Part shown: positions 24,248 to 35,538 of the stretch, piece after piece
Layout of the letters: each line of letters begins with the position of its first letter
How positions within the stretch are numbered: position 1 is the stretch's first letter
Source: Saksenaea vasiformis B4078
Lineage: Eukaryota > Mucoromycota > Mucoromycetes > Mucorales > Saksenaeaceae
Length of the DNA: 64,000 nt
Reading direction: 5' to 3'
NCBI GenBank assembly: GCA_000697055.1
Contig: JNDT01001313.1
Location: forward strand, 84,878-148,877
The notes under the pieces: model-generated
Seen by the model: the letters and a program-made list of their open reading frames with translations, nothing else
What the model was told of the DNA's origin: nothing
The model's database searches: none
Position numbers and translations under genes: made by a program

Positions 24248-25467
24248 ATGAGCGATTACAATTATAATGTCTCCAAAGAGGCTAAAGTTGTTCCTCTTTA
24301 CCATCATGAACAAGTACCTTTTCAGTCTATACAACGACAACATACAAAATTACCTACACAAGATCAACAGCAAGACTCCTGGCGTCAACCAACAAACAAT
24401 AACAATACAAATAACAACAATAATAATCCTGCTTCTTATGACTTGCAAGATGTTATCATTTATTATCAGTCTCAACCCGAACTACTACGTCTTATATTGC
24501 TCAGTAAACTTGAAGAAGATAAGCGAAGAGCCGAAGAAGCGAAATTACGAGCAAAAGAACTAGACTTGATGTTATTACAACAACAACAGCAGTTGACATC
24601 CTCTAGCAACACTCAAACAGATGTTGCTGCCGTCACAAACATGATTCCTTCACCTCCGCCTTTTACCGCTTCCCCATTTGGTATGCAACCCACCCCTCCT
24701 CCAAGTGCTGATGGACGGCCGATGGCTATGCGACGTACCAGCCTTGACGCTATCCTTGGCTCTCCACACATGTCTTCGAACTTTCAACGACGGGAATCTT
24801 CGGCCATAGGTAACACGGATGGTTTGGATGATCGTGCGACATTTCCGATGAACAGGTAAAAAAGGTTGGGCCCCGCATTCGTTCCCGTGTCAACCGACTT
24901 TTTTTTTTATTCTTCAGCTACACTCCGCCGTTGCTGTCACTCAAACCTCAGACCGGAGGAGCAGGAAGTGGAGGTGGGGAAATGGTCTCTCCGACATACC
25001 TCGATGAAAACAGCTTCACCCCGACAACGGCAACACCACCACCGCAACCTATCCCGATCAATACACGCCCGTCTCAGCATCACCAACATCATCAACAACA
25101 TCACCATTCTCCACAAGTTACAGCGTATCATGCACAACGTCCACGACGAAGACGTGAAATGCAGGCCATTACGAAAATCGTCGAGACACGAGAATTTCCT
25201 TACATGGATGGTTATTTTTGGAAAAACAACGGAAATACAATTCAGAAAAAAACAGGCAACAAAAGTGTGTATTACAAATGTTCAAACAGTAGCAAGGTAA
25301 ACTCTCATTATCTTTCTTTGTTTTATGGTCGCACTGACTTCTTTTATTTGTAGGGATGTCCTGTAAACAAGACAGTAACGTGGAAAGAGAATGGCGAGTA
25401 TTTAATCAAGTACCGTGGAGAACATCTTATGGATTGTGGCAAAGTGCAGCGCATTGTGGACATGTAG
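24248..25467 (+). CDS. WRKY-GCM1-like zinc-finger protein
   Basis: Three exons, 24248-24855, 24918-25296 and 25354-25467, predicted 366 aa. The N-terminal half is Gln/Asn-rich and contains a charged amphipathic helix (ELLRLILLSKLEEDKRRAEE, about residues 77-110). The middle is Pro/Ser/His-rich. The C-terminal 75 residues align with the plant WRKY fold: DGYFWKNNGN (cf. DGYRWRKYGQ), then YYKCSNSSKGCPVNKTV, then YRGEHLMDC. Putative Zn ligands are C324, C331, H353 and C357 (C-x6-C-x21-H-x3-C). The DNA-contact heptad WRKYGQK is replaced by FWKNNGN. It is probably a nuclear DNA-binding protein; target sites are unknown. An intron falls exactly between the finger's first two Cys. Domain identity is inferred from pattern, not from a search. 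Confidence 0.75.
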
Positions 25468-25795
25468 ACGTATAGATTGTAAAGAGAAACAAGAAACTTG
25501 TGTACGCATACCCTTCCTCCTCCCTTCCATCTTTCCCTTATCATTGTCTCACATACATACACATACTATTTTTGCATTGTAACTATTCACTTCCAACTGG
25601 TTTTGGAGCAAAAAGAAGAAAAAAAAAGAAGTAAACGAACAAAAAGAGCCTAAACCTTTTTTTCTCTATCTATTGACAGGATGTATGTATATATCGTTTA
25701 TCAGAGGAAGAAATTGCCATAAGAATAAGGGACATGTCTCAGTGTTAGAGATCGTAAGAAAATAAGAAGACTGTCTTCTTTTCTTTAGGATCGTA
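25468..25795. other. Intergenic, WRKY-like gene to Zn2Cys6 gene
   Basis: Purine-rich leader region of the next gene. No separate feature recognised. Confidence 0.45.
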
Positions 25796-27965
25796 ATGTT
25801 TGCAACTCTGGAATTGCCCATCCGAGGTCAGTCTGGAGTTCCTCGCCCGTCCCAATTACTAAAGCATGGAACGTAGAGGACAGTCGGCATAAGCGGTTGA
25901 AAGTAGGCCGAGCATGCCAACCGTGTCGAACAAAGAAGATCAAGGTAATGCACTTCACCCATCATCGAGTTGCTCATTTTGGTTACCATGACAGTGCGAT
26001 GGGAAACAGCCCTGTATGCAGGTAGGATAGCATTCTCATTGTTTGAATAGCTAAACTTTTTTTTTCTTTACGCAAGTGCGAAGGTAATAAAACAAAGGAC
26101 GAACGAAAAGAAAAACAGCAAGCTTATGCGTCATTATAGCACGGCAACGACGATGTGTTTATGTCAATCATTCAGACGACACATACATCAAGCTGGATTA
26201 TATTGATAATACAGACGATGTCAAAGAAGAGGACCGTCGGCACGGATTTAGTAACACGCAAGACTGCTCGGAAACGAATATTTTGTTCGCTGTCGATCAG
26301 TTTCCTCGTTCTACTGGTTTAACCGCCACCCATACCGCAGAAAATCATATGGACGATTATTATAAAAGCCACACGCCATCCACGCGACCAGAAAGGATGA
26401 TTGAACAACTGACAGACGAGCTGATGCGGCTATCGCTTCACCACGATATATCAGGCTCCAGACTTGAGGATAGGACGCCCTGGTATACGTATGGTGAAGT
26501 AGTTCGCTGGTTTCCTGAACCTCCGCCACTCGCGCATTACAACACATCCATTGAAATGCCATCGCGTCCCGTACAAGAGCTTCTTATCGATGTCTTTTTT
26601 AATCACAGTCACCGCGTTTTCCCCATCTTATCTCGGCAGATGTTCTACTACCAGCTTCGTGTCAAAGGCCCGCTTATCACACCATTGTTACTCAACACCA
26701 TGTACGCTCATGCATCAAAACATCTAGATAATGCAACTTTTCGGACTGAACCCGAGAATCCAATAACACAAGGCGATCTATTCTACAACCGCGCACGGCA
26801 ACTTATCGACGATTTTCTAGACACGCCGCGGTTGAGCACTGTCATTGCCCTGATCTACATGGCATCTTATGATGGACCACATGCACGAGGTGGTGTAGGT
26901 CGCAGTAGGGCATGGATGTACAGTGGTATGGCTATACGCATGTGCCTTGATTTAGGACTTCATACAACCAATTACAGCAGCCAGCAATCGCAGCTTGATA
27001 TTGAGTTGCGAAAACGTGTGCTATGGTCGTGTTACGTGATGGATAAGCTCGAAAGCTGTTCTAGGGAGCGCCCCTGGATGTTAAAACAAAAAGATCTTGG
27101 ACTGGACCTTCCAGTTTCTCTTCCAGAAGAAACTCAACAAGAAAAACTCACTTTGAGCGGTTTCGCACATCTGTGCGGTTTGGCACTTATCTTGGAGAAA
27201 GCTCTTTGCTTTTTCACGGAAGAAGCAAACGGAAGGAACGAATGGACGGCTGATGAAGAAAAGCACGTTCTTCAACTATTGGATGATATCCACCGTTGGA
27301 GTGATACACTGCCAGCAGAGTTCCGGTGGAATGGTCCCGTAGGGCCATCAAAACGGGAAGCACTATCTTCTGTTATCGGGACAAACTTGCATTTACTGTA
27401 TTACACATTGGAACTATCATTGCTCCTATGCTGTCGAATGCAAGATAATCAGCTGCATACACAGCAGCGGCGACTGATGATATATAACATCTCGGACATC
27501 CTGTCATGCATTGTTTCCGATCCACAATTGATGCATAGCGCCACCTTAACCGTGTTTGCTGGCGTGTTTGCTGCCTTCGGTCACTCCCCTGATTTAGAGT
27601 CTCCTGATGGACGCACGACCGAAGATGCGAAAGCTAAACTTTGGTTATGCTTGCAGAATATTAGGACGATTATGGAAAGAACGTCCACATATGATATGCA
27701 GAATATGACCCGTGTGTTAAACCTGCACCTCGAGCCTCGGACATTGGACGCATATGCAATCTCGGCAGTTGCGTCCATGTATAACAACGAGAAAACCTCG
27801 CTGCATTCATACGATGCCAGATGTGATCCTATCCGCAACGAGTCGCCACGTCTCATGGAATCCGCCTCGCAGCAATCAGGAAGTAATTACGTTGAGCCAG
27901 CAGACTACACATTTGAGCTGATATCTTTAACCGACGAATGGGCACGGACGTTAAACTATCCGTAG
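25796..27965 (+). CDS. Zn2Cys6 transcription factor with fungal-specific TF domain
   Basis: Exons inferred: 25796-25826, 25865-25944, 25995-26021, a 7-nt micro-exon at 26077-26083 and 26140-27965, giving 656 aa. The binuclear cluster is complete only after splicing: CQPC-RTKKIK-C-DGKQP-C-MQ-C-EARQRR-C. The fourth and fifth cysteines sit in exon 3 and the micro-exon. The large last exon carries a fungal_trans (PF04082-like) region: LLIDVFFNHSHRVFPILS, LIYMASYDG, SRAWMYSGMAIRMCLDLGLH and KRVLWSCYVMDKL. It is presumably a nuclear activator or repressor of metabolic genes; no target is evident from context. The first two exons and their 38-nt intron are the weakest part of the model. Confidence 0.82.
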
Positions 27966-28358
27966 CATACAATAAAAAAAGGAGGGATAAGGGAGTTGTG
28001 CCTGCATACAAACCATCATTGTGAGCTGGTCTTGTCCAAATTAGGAAGTTCGTTAATTATAAACATCGTCAAAAGTTTCCGTTCATTAACAAAGCTGCAG
28101 GATAAACCTATCTATTACCTCATTGATATCCAACACTCTTTACACGTGGCTCATCATTTTGTAACGCATAATTCAGATCAAACTTTTTTTTGTGCTTGGC
28201 GATGACAAACTAAGTGGGCTGTACAAAAGTAAAAATGACCATTTACAGGAAATTCGCCATATCAAGCAGCTAGATCATCTCCGCTAGTAACCCGCACAGT
28301 ATATAAGATGTACATTGATCTCCTTTTTTTCTCTCAGCTTTTTCGCGTTCTTGACACA
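27966..28358. other. Intergenic with PPN1-like promoter
   Basis: No gene. A TATA-like element lies at the right end. Confidence 0.5.
28300..28307 (+). promoter_or_regulatory. TATA box of the PPN1-like gene
   Basis: TATATAAG, 59 bp upstream of the ATG at 28359. Confidence 0.55.
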
Positions 28359-30035
28359 ATGAAGCACTCCTGGTCACTAGCTAGTCTGGCTCTGGTTCTA
28401 ATCTCTACGGTTGATGCTCTCCCTATTGCCTCAACGGGAGTCCCTGGCATGCAGGCAAGACAAAATAAATTTACAGGAAAGTTCTTGCACGTTACAGGTA
28501 AAGCTATAGAAGAGGATTTCTTTGAATCAACCTATTTTTCTTTTCACAAGACATTCATCAGGATCCTACCTACGTCGATGGATCAGACCCGGATCAACTG
28601 TGTCACAGAAAAAACAAAAACGCCTCAAAAAACACCGCGGGAAAGTTCGGCGCGCTTGAGTCGGCTTGTGATTCGCCTATCCCTCTGGTACGCATGTATC
28701 AAATTAAATCATATGTATTAATGACATGGTATAGGTAGAAGCTTCCTTCGACTTTATGAAGACGAACGTCCAGGATATCGATTTTATCATCTACACCGGG
28801 GATACCGCACGCCATGTAAATAGAGACGGGGAACTTTGCAATTAATGAAAAAAAATCATCGATAGGACCGTGATGATCAAATGCCACGAACCAAAGAGGA
28901 CGTATTAGAGGATCACAAGGCTATTATCAACTACTTCACAAAGACGTACGACGTGTCGAGGATCAAATGGGTAAGGTTGGCGTGACGAAGAGGCGCGGTA
29001 CAAGTTGCTAACTGCCGAAATAGATCCCGACGATTGGTAACAATGATATGCCTGTTCATAACCAGATCAGTGCCGATGACACATTTTATCACACCCTGCA
29101 AAAATTGTGGGAACCATTTAATTTAAACTTGACCGACTCGTTCCTAGAGGGTGGTTACTTTGTGCAGGATGATGTCGTTCCCGGTTTGCGGATCGTCAAC
29201 GTGAACAGTATGCTGTTCTACAAGAAAAACCTCGAGGTGAAAGACTGCGACAAGAAGCATGCCGCAGGGGCAATCCAGTTGAAGTGGCTCGAAGTCGTCT
29301 TACAGGAAGCACGCGCCATGGGACGAAAAGTGTACATCTTGTAACTATCACGCTACTTTCCTTTTTTGAGTATGGATCGCTTGGCTGACTCACTTAAACA
29401 TAGATCCCATGTCCCACCAAACAACGATAATGATAAGAAGCTATACAGGAAAACATGTCACACTATGTATTATAATCTGCTTGGTAGCTATGGTGATACA
29501 TTAGCTGGTCATTTCACTGGTCACACCAATGGTAACACACATGATACCAAAGCGCCAGCTAACATAGTCTATCCTAGATGATACCTTGACGGCAGTCATT
29601 GAAGATAGCAAGAACAGCTACAGTCATGTATCTGCCCGAGATGGCTCACTCAATGGCAAGAAAGCAGTATCTATGCTATTTAACGCACCATCCATTATTC
29701 CAGCAAACAATCCGGCCATGCGAATTTACGAATATGAGGCTGCAGGCAGCAAAAGGTAAAAGCTGCTTCTTTTTCTTTTTTTTTTAGGAGCCACAAAGCT
29801 AATGAAAAAACATAGTTCACCAATTGGGACGATTAAAGATTGGACACAGTACTACGTTGATCTCAAAAAGGCGAATAAGCAAGGCGAGGTCACATACCAA
29901 ATCGAGTACAAGGCTTCAGATCTCTTTGGTGTCAATCAATTCGATGCTGCGGGAATTACCACAGTATTTCAGACACTTGAGAAGAATCCTCAAGTTCGGT
30001 CTAAATATGACACGTATATCACCGTTTCTGTGTAA
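28359..30035 (+). CDS. PPN1-like endopolyphosphatase / calcineurin-type phosphoesterase
   Basis: Eight exons: 28359-28497, 28551-28687, 28735-28815, 28866-28970, 29024-29340, 29404-29531, 29578-29755 and 29816-30035, total 434 aa. An N-terminal hydrophobic segment (SLASLALVLISTVDALP) looks like a cleavable signal. Metallophosphoesterase motifs in order: FLHVTDIHQDP, YTGDTARHDRDD, IPTIGNNDMPVHN, LSHVPP and GHFTGHTN. The TGD-x-ARHD block is characteristic of yeast Ppn1, which cleaves vacuolar polyphosphate. Ppn1 is larger (674 aa) and membrane-anchored with autoinhibitory tails; this copy is compact and probably secreted or lumenal. An acid sphingomyelinase-like activity cannot be excluded from sequence alone. 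Confidence 0.8.
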
Positions 30036-30645
30036 CGAAACCATTGGTTGGTACCTTCCTCATTCTTATAGGGAGCTATGTATCGTAGCTATTAAATTTA
30101 TTGTATTCTGCATGCGCGCTAATGGTAAATGACTCTTGGTGCAAATCCTTGGGATAAATGGCTGGTGCTGACGGCACATTGCGATCCAAAATTCTCAAAG
30201 TCCTCCTAAATCGCATAGAAGGCATATCTCTTATAAAAAGCGACTTTTATGCGACTACTCCTCTCTACAATGATTAAGCATTCTGTTCATGATAAAAAAG
30301 ATTATATTACCCATCAGTTTATTATAAAAATACTCTCCCGCATTCTAGACGTCTAAAACGTCGAGATGGATACAATAGACGGTCTTGCAAAGTGCAAATA
30401 TAGGAGATATTGGCAGTTGGGAGGACTATATATGCCTTAGTGCACAGATCCATACTGAGTGCACTGTCATATCTATCCCATTTTCCTGATCTTCATTAAA
30501 GGCAGCGGGCAGTCGAGGCGCATATGCCCGTTTATCCTGTCTTTCATCACTATACTGCAAGTCAACTAAGAAAGACGAGTTATTACAAGAGAGGATATTA
30601 CAAAAGGAGCCAAAAAAAATTTAGATTGATTACAGCGGAGCATGC
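30036..30645. other. Intergenic, convergent 3' ends
   Basis: Between the PPN1-like gene and the minus-strand orphan. AT-rich. Nothing further recognised. Confidence 0.45.
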
Positions 30646-31554
30646 TCAGATTCGGTGACGGATTAGTTTCAACGGATCGATTCCATCCTGTCTGGTATAC
30701 AGTTTGTATACTTGCATCTTGCTTCGCCCCACCTGGAAGATGTGGTACATCTTTTCTTTATGGTCACAACTAGTACTAATATCAGAATTGTGGCTATAGT
30801 TTTCTTTCTTGTCTTTCTTTTCCCCTACCTTGCGGTTACTTCTGATACAGTTCTTCCCGCCAGTAGTACCTTCATGTTTGTCATCGTCATCTTTCTCCTC
30901 AATTTCCCAGTCCATTTCATATAGTGTATATCTCAGCTTATCCAGCACCTCTTTTTCATCTTCTTCCCTGAACGAGTAAATGATTAACTGAAACAGGTGT
31001 ATAGCAGGACAGTCTATGATATACAGCGCCATTGAAGTACCCCTGCTCCACAGTTTGCTATACCATCGTCTACCGTCAAAGAATCTCTCCAAGCTTGACT
31101 CCGCTTGCCCTAGTATAACGGTCGGATGCGTTAAAATCCTGCTTTCACAATTTTTGTCGCGTAGCATTTCGAGTGACTCGCTCTGGATTTCATACAGTAG
31201 AAGCTTACTGCTGCGTACAGAAATAACGTGCAATGATTCGATTACATAGTCCGAGTACCAATCCACTTCATAAAGCGCCTCGCGAATTTTGTCAATTAGT
31301 TCGACTTGGTCTACTTTCACTGCTGAACAGACAATCATTTCAAAGAGCGGAACAACCTTTCGGGATTCAGCGAACAAAATAACCGACTGTTCTACGTATT
31401 CTGATAACTCTACATGACCCTTTAGTAGCTCCTCGATGGTAAAGTGAGGTCTGCCTCGGTAGCGCATCGCAATGTCGTAGAGAAGATTATAAAAAAGATG
31501 CAACTCTCCTGATCTATTTAACTGTGTTGTGCGGAGTCTCTGTGGAGTCTCCAC
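30646..31554 (-). CDS. Orphan protein with internal duplication
   Basis: Single uninterrupted ORF of 302 aa starting METPQRLRTT. No family recognised. Two halves resemble each other. Residues about 70-120 read PLFEMIV...ELIDKIREALYEVDW then ESLHVISVRSSKLLLYE. Residues about 188-290 read LFQLIIY...EVLDKLRYTLYEMDW then MYHIFQVGRSKMQVYKLY. A Lys/Asp-rich insert lies in the second half. The absence of introns contrasts with its neighbours, and it lies beside transposon remnants, so it may be a lineage-specific or element-associated gene. The long open frame and the repeat pattern support coding; function unknown. Confidence 0.6.
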   Translation of the reverse strand: METPQRLRTTQLNRSGELHLFYNLLYDIAMRYRGRPHFTIEELLKGHVELSEYVEQSVILFAESRKVVPLFEMIVCSAVKVDQVELIDKIREALYEVDWYSDYVIESLHVISVRSSKLLLYEIQSESLEMLRDKNCESRILTHPTVILGQAESSLERFFDGRRWYSKLWSRGTSMALYIIDCPAIHLFQLIIYSFREEDEKEVLDKLRYTLYEMDWEIEEKDDDDKHEGTTGGKNCIRSNRKVGEKKDKKENYSHNSDISTSCDHKEKMYHIFQVGRSKMQVYKLYTRQDGIDPLKLIRHRI

Positions 31555-32409
31555 ATGAAAACTTGGGTGGAACTCACTCTGGGGAACAGTAACACAGAAA
31601 TACGTCCGTAATTCAACTTTGTCTTGGTTCCTACAACAAACTCAAGGTCTTTTACGCCCTCGATAAGCAATGTCGGTTATTTTACTTGATCAATCTTCGT
31701 TTTCTACTGAATATATATTACGCAAATTGAGCACATAACTGGATGCATGTGTCGCGATTTCTACGCAACCATGTCGAAAGCCCTGCTCTGTATGCTCACG
31801 CGCAGACTTTTTAAGCCTTCTTCTTTTTTCGGTTATAAATTGTGCTATTTGGAAGGCATCTTAGAATCGACCAAGTGGGCTTTCAGAAAAGGGAGGTCTA
31901 AGATTGCTGAACTACAATTGACTCCACATTTTATATCGCGCGAACAAAACCAGTGCAGCAGACGCTCGGTTAGGATGCAGTTGACGAAGAATATCCTTTA
32001 ATCGAATCATGTAAAAAAACAGCAGGTGAGTAGCTAAAATGTGCTTGAATCGGTTAGGTCTTTAAATTTTGCGTCACATAATCTCTTGCAACCTTGTAGC
32101 TACTTTCTTCAACCTCTATCATCGTTCATTAATAAAAACAGAAGCATTCTTGGAACATCAGAATACGTGTACGACTGTAGCACACGTTCACGTTCGGGTT
32201 ATAAATTTTCTTCTTAAAGCTGAGTATGAAGGCTGCTATCTCGCCATGGTTTGATGGTAGTTTGCCATGAAAACATTGTTTAAGAAGTCGACCTATTGAT
32301 GCACTGAACAATTAGTGAAAAGAGAACAGTTAGCAAATATTTTGACAGAGAATTATCCACGTCGGAAAAGAAAAGGATCCTAATTACAAAAGTCTGCCGG
32401 CAGGCAGCA
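31555..32409. other. Intergenic beside transposon relics
   Basis: AT-rich with short ORFs only. Likely decayed element-flanking DNA. Confidence 0.4.
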
Positions 32410-32814
32410 TTATAGCATGCTTGTCCACTCATCCGCACATGTTTCCGAGTTATGTAAAATCCTTCCTGCTATTATTTCATTTGCGATGGAGATCTTACCG
32501 TTTTCCAACAGATCAAGTGCATTTAAGTCGCAATTATCAGCAAGTTTCCTTATGGCAATGGACTTCCCAGATCCCAAATCCTTTTTGATGAGATTCAAAG
32601 CATCGTGCAAAGACGCCCAGCTTTTGATCCCCGTCTGTTCAACCTGCACTTCTTCAAACGTAGGTGCCAGTTCGATAAAGTCTGGGAACGACACTTCCTC
32701 GCCTTTTATCATACCTATTGATAGGATCTGAAGAAACTTTGACGTTATTTTTGCTGCAGCATACTCCCCACTACCAAATCCAACGAAGTGTGGCAAATCA
32801 CAGGAAGTGAACAT
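32410..32814 (-). CDS. Small hypothetical ORF
   Basis: Uninterrupted 134-aa ORF beginning MFTSCDLPHFVGFGSGEYAA with a mixed alpha/beta-like composition. No domain recognised. It is followed upstream on the same strand by the transposase relic, so it could be an accessory ORF of that element or an independent small gene. Weakly supported. Confidence 0.35.
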   Translation of the reverse strand: MFTSCDLPHFVGFGSGEYAAAKITSKFLQILSIGMIKGEEVSFPDFIELAPTFEEVQVEQTGIKSWASLHDALNLIKKDLGSGKSIAIRKLADNCDLNALDLLENGKISIANEIIAGRILHNSETCADEWTSML

Positions 32815-33229
32815 TGTTGCTAGTAAATGAAGATGTTGTATCCAATTTCAAGTAAGCGCGACGTGAAGTAAGCGCGACTCAAAAAAGGATTGTTTTATTA
32901 AAATGATTGTTCTATTGTTTAAATCATTCACGGTGCTCGCGGGTAACAGCGGGATAGAGGAGTTTAGAGATATCTTTAGATGATCCTTTACTAGATTGGG
33001 ATCATTATGTTTATCCTGATGTATTCTGTGTCCGCTGGTATCTCAGCAACAGATGTCCAGAACCGTGTTCTAATAAAGTAACCACCTCAGTACCTTTTGT
33101 CGTGTTCTGACGTACTGTTCTAATCACTGTGTAGTAACGTTACTATGCTGGATACGGCAGAAGAATATCTGCGAAACTCAAAGGGAAAGCACGCTGCATC
33201 GAAAATGTTGAAAGACCATGGAAACCACT

Positions 33230-34900
33230 GACAAGTTGCCTTTGACACGAAATGTTATTCGGCACTTTGTTGGCTTCTGCTGCCATCTGCTCTTTAAATT
33301 ATTTGAGAGCGTTCGCATTGTATAGAATCTTCGCTGAATTACACAACATTTTGGTAGTGGCGACATCTACACTGGGACCAACGTTAACAGCTGGATCAGT
33401 TGATATAGTCGCTGAGCTTGTGAAGAGAAGATTCATTGTGTTTGAACCTAGTACAAGCTTGCTTTTGGGCTTTCTGCCGTCAGCATCCGAAATGCTGCCT
33501 ATAAATATCTCCGGATAACGACTGCCCTCGAGTGACGAAGCTGCGCCCCAAGGCTCTGATTTTGCACCAGTATCCAAGATCAGGTCCAATTTGAACGTGG
33601 GTACTACATACAGTAGGAGGTCCTGCCAATCCACTGCTCTTAGAATTCCAGAGCGTTTATACACATCCTGCCAAGCGCCATAAAACGTTGTTGGGATAAA
33701 CGATCTGGAAGCCGACATGGCTGCTCCAATTTCTTTGCCGATGTTGTTATCTAACCAGAAGGGAGTGGGAGTCTCATTGTCATAGGCAAATTCTCGAGAA
33801 ACGAGCCGCCAAACTTGATGACCAATGCCGTGGCGGATTCCGTGCATTTCGTCATAGCTAAAAAAAAAAAAAAAGTTGGCCCTGTAAACAACCTGATGGT
33901 CGCTACTGCGGATGTTTCTGGGATGCCATGCTCAGGATCGCCGTTGACAAAATGCTGTGTAGTTCTAATAGATGCTGGGATGGACGTTGGCGGATGATAC
34001 ATTCCAGGTCCTAATGGGTTCTGTCCTCTGCTGAGGCACATACGACATCCATATCGCGACTGGTGGCCACTGTGACCACATAACTTTGCCACTGCTGGCA
34101 TAGTGTACGATCTAGAGCTAGTTACGTACCTCATTCCCGCGGAAATTGAGCACTTGTATACGGGCTAGCGATTGCGAACTTGGTGCTTTTTGAGGTGAAT
34201 ATCCATCTGTTGCTAGTGCGATCGAGATGTCGTAAGGATTTTGGAAGAGGTCATCCTTCGGGGCTTTGTAAGCCTCGTCATCGAAAACGCCAGCAATGGT
34301 ATATCCCTCTTCCTGAAAATAGGTATGTCTAGAGCAAAGGTTGGCGGGTCTCGCGGCTGAGAAAGAGTGTTGCTAACTGCGCACTTAGCAGAAGAAAGGT
34401 GAACGCCCATTTCGACCTTTGTACGAGCAAATCATGCTGACACGCTTGATTCGCGCATTGAGTAAGTATCTGGCATTGTCCAGTGAACGCAACACAGCCA
34501 AAACTGTAATTATCAATAGTAAATGGTTTGGCCAGATACGACCCGTGTTGGCCTCTCGAGTGCACCCAGAATCCAAAAACTCTGAGTTCTCCCTGTCAAT
34601 GTCTGTTGGCGCAAGCATATTAGTAAAATTGGAGACGATCGCATCGTGATCACTGGAAGGCGATGTAATGTTCGAGATGGTTTCATTATTATCGGGCTCT
34701 TGCAAATCATCTAATTCACTATCTTGGCAATCAAGAACTTGGTTTTCGCCATAGTTGTCAGTGACATAATCAAGGTGAACATCGTCGTCAATTTGGATGG
34801 CTTCATATGCGGAAGTAGCTGTATATCATCGGGCTCACTACCATCATCAATATTCACAGGCTAGCAAGATCAAGGTAACGCTATTAGCGTGAAAAAAAAA
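33230..34900 (-). mobile_element. Decayed TNP2/Transposase_21-like transposase (CACTA-type relic)
   Basis: Minus strand. Recognisable blocks occur in the order expected for TNP2-like transposases: DLFQNPYDISIALATDG near 34240, GHSGHQSRYGCRMCLSRG near 34065, then DEMHGIRHGIGHQVWRLV near 33830 and FWLDNNIGKEIGAAMSASRS / RAVDWQDLLLYVVPTF at 33610-33760. Short introns still appear spliceable, e.g. GTACGT...CAG at about 34130-34090 and one ending in a 15-T tract near 33860. The upstream part (34330-34900) is broken over several frames, and the usual C-terminal half is missing after about 33600, replaced by unrelated-looking sequence. No terminal inverted repeats were identified, so element limits are approximate. 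Confidence 0.7.
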
Positions 34901-35538
34901 AAATTTAGGACATGGTCACCACGGGGAGAATTGCTTCGTCTCTGTTTGTCCGATGCTCTTACGGCAAGGCACATTATCGTGAAGTTCCCAACACGCAGTA
35001 ATTGCAATTGTAGGAATCTCGCTTAATCATAGTAGCTTTCTTTGTATGCTTCAGTGCCTTTGGGCAATTAAACAGTATTATAGCGACAATGAAGTATCTT
35101 ATATGAAATTAAGTATGGCAGGTTTGCGTTTAGCCAAAGGACAAGAGAATACTCAAAGTTGTATTTGAGGAAAGTACATGTGGAGCTTACCTTCAGAGAG
35201 CACCTGCAAATTAGAGATTTAGAGGAATCCTTAATTGCCTTACAGGTAGCACCTGAAAAAGAGAGAGAGCTGCAAAATGCAGGCACTCGGATGAGATTAT
35301 TTGGTGGGTGCTTCTTCAAACCTCTATTACAGTAGAAGCACTCCTTTTCCCATGAAGGAAAGGATCTCCGTACAGTGGTAACTCGAGATTTCTCGTCAAC
35401 CCACACCGCACCTTTCCAGGAAAGGAAGGATTGGTGCTTTCATGCAAGCCACATCAAAGCGACGTGTGACTCGCCTTTTTTTTTTTCCTTTGAAAGGGGT
35501 CCGAGAAAGCTGCCCTACAAGGAAGTTCTGCAAACCTC
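34901..35538. other. Intergenic upstream of RRP5
   Basis: Left part is probably flank of the transposase relic. Right part ends with a long T-run and CT-rich leader before the RRP5 ATG. Confidence 0.45.

Noticed and set aside
25681..25753. Upstream ATG as start of the Zn2Cys6 gene
   Set aside because: The frame meets a TAA after 13 codons and cannot be spliced into the zinc cluster.
35068..35406. Minus-strand 112-codon ORF upstream of RRP5
   Set aside because: No recognisable features and overlaps the probable RRP5 promoter.
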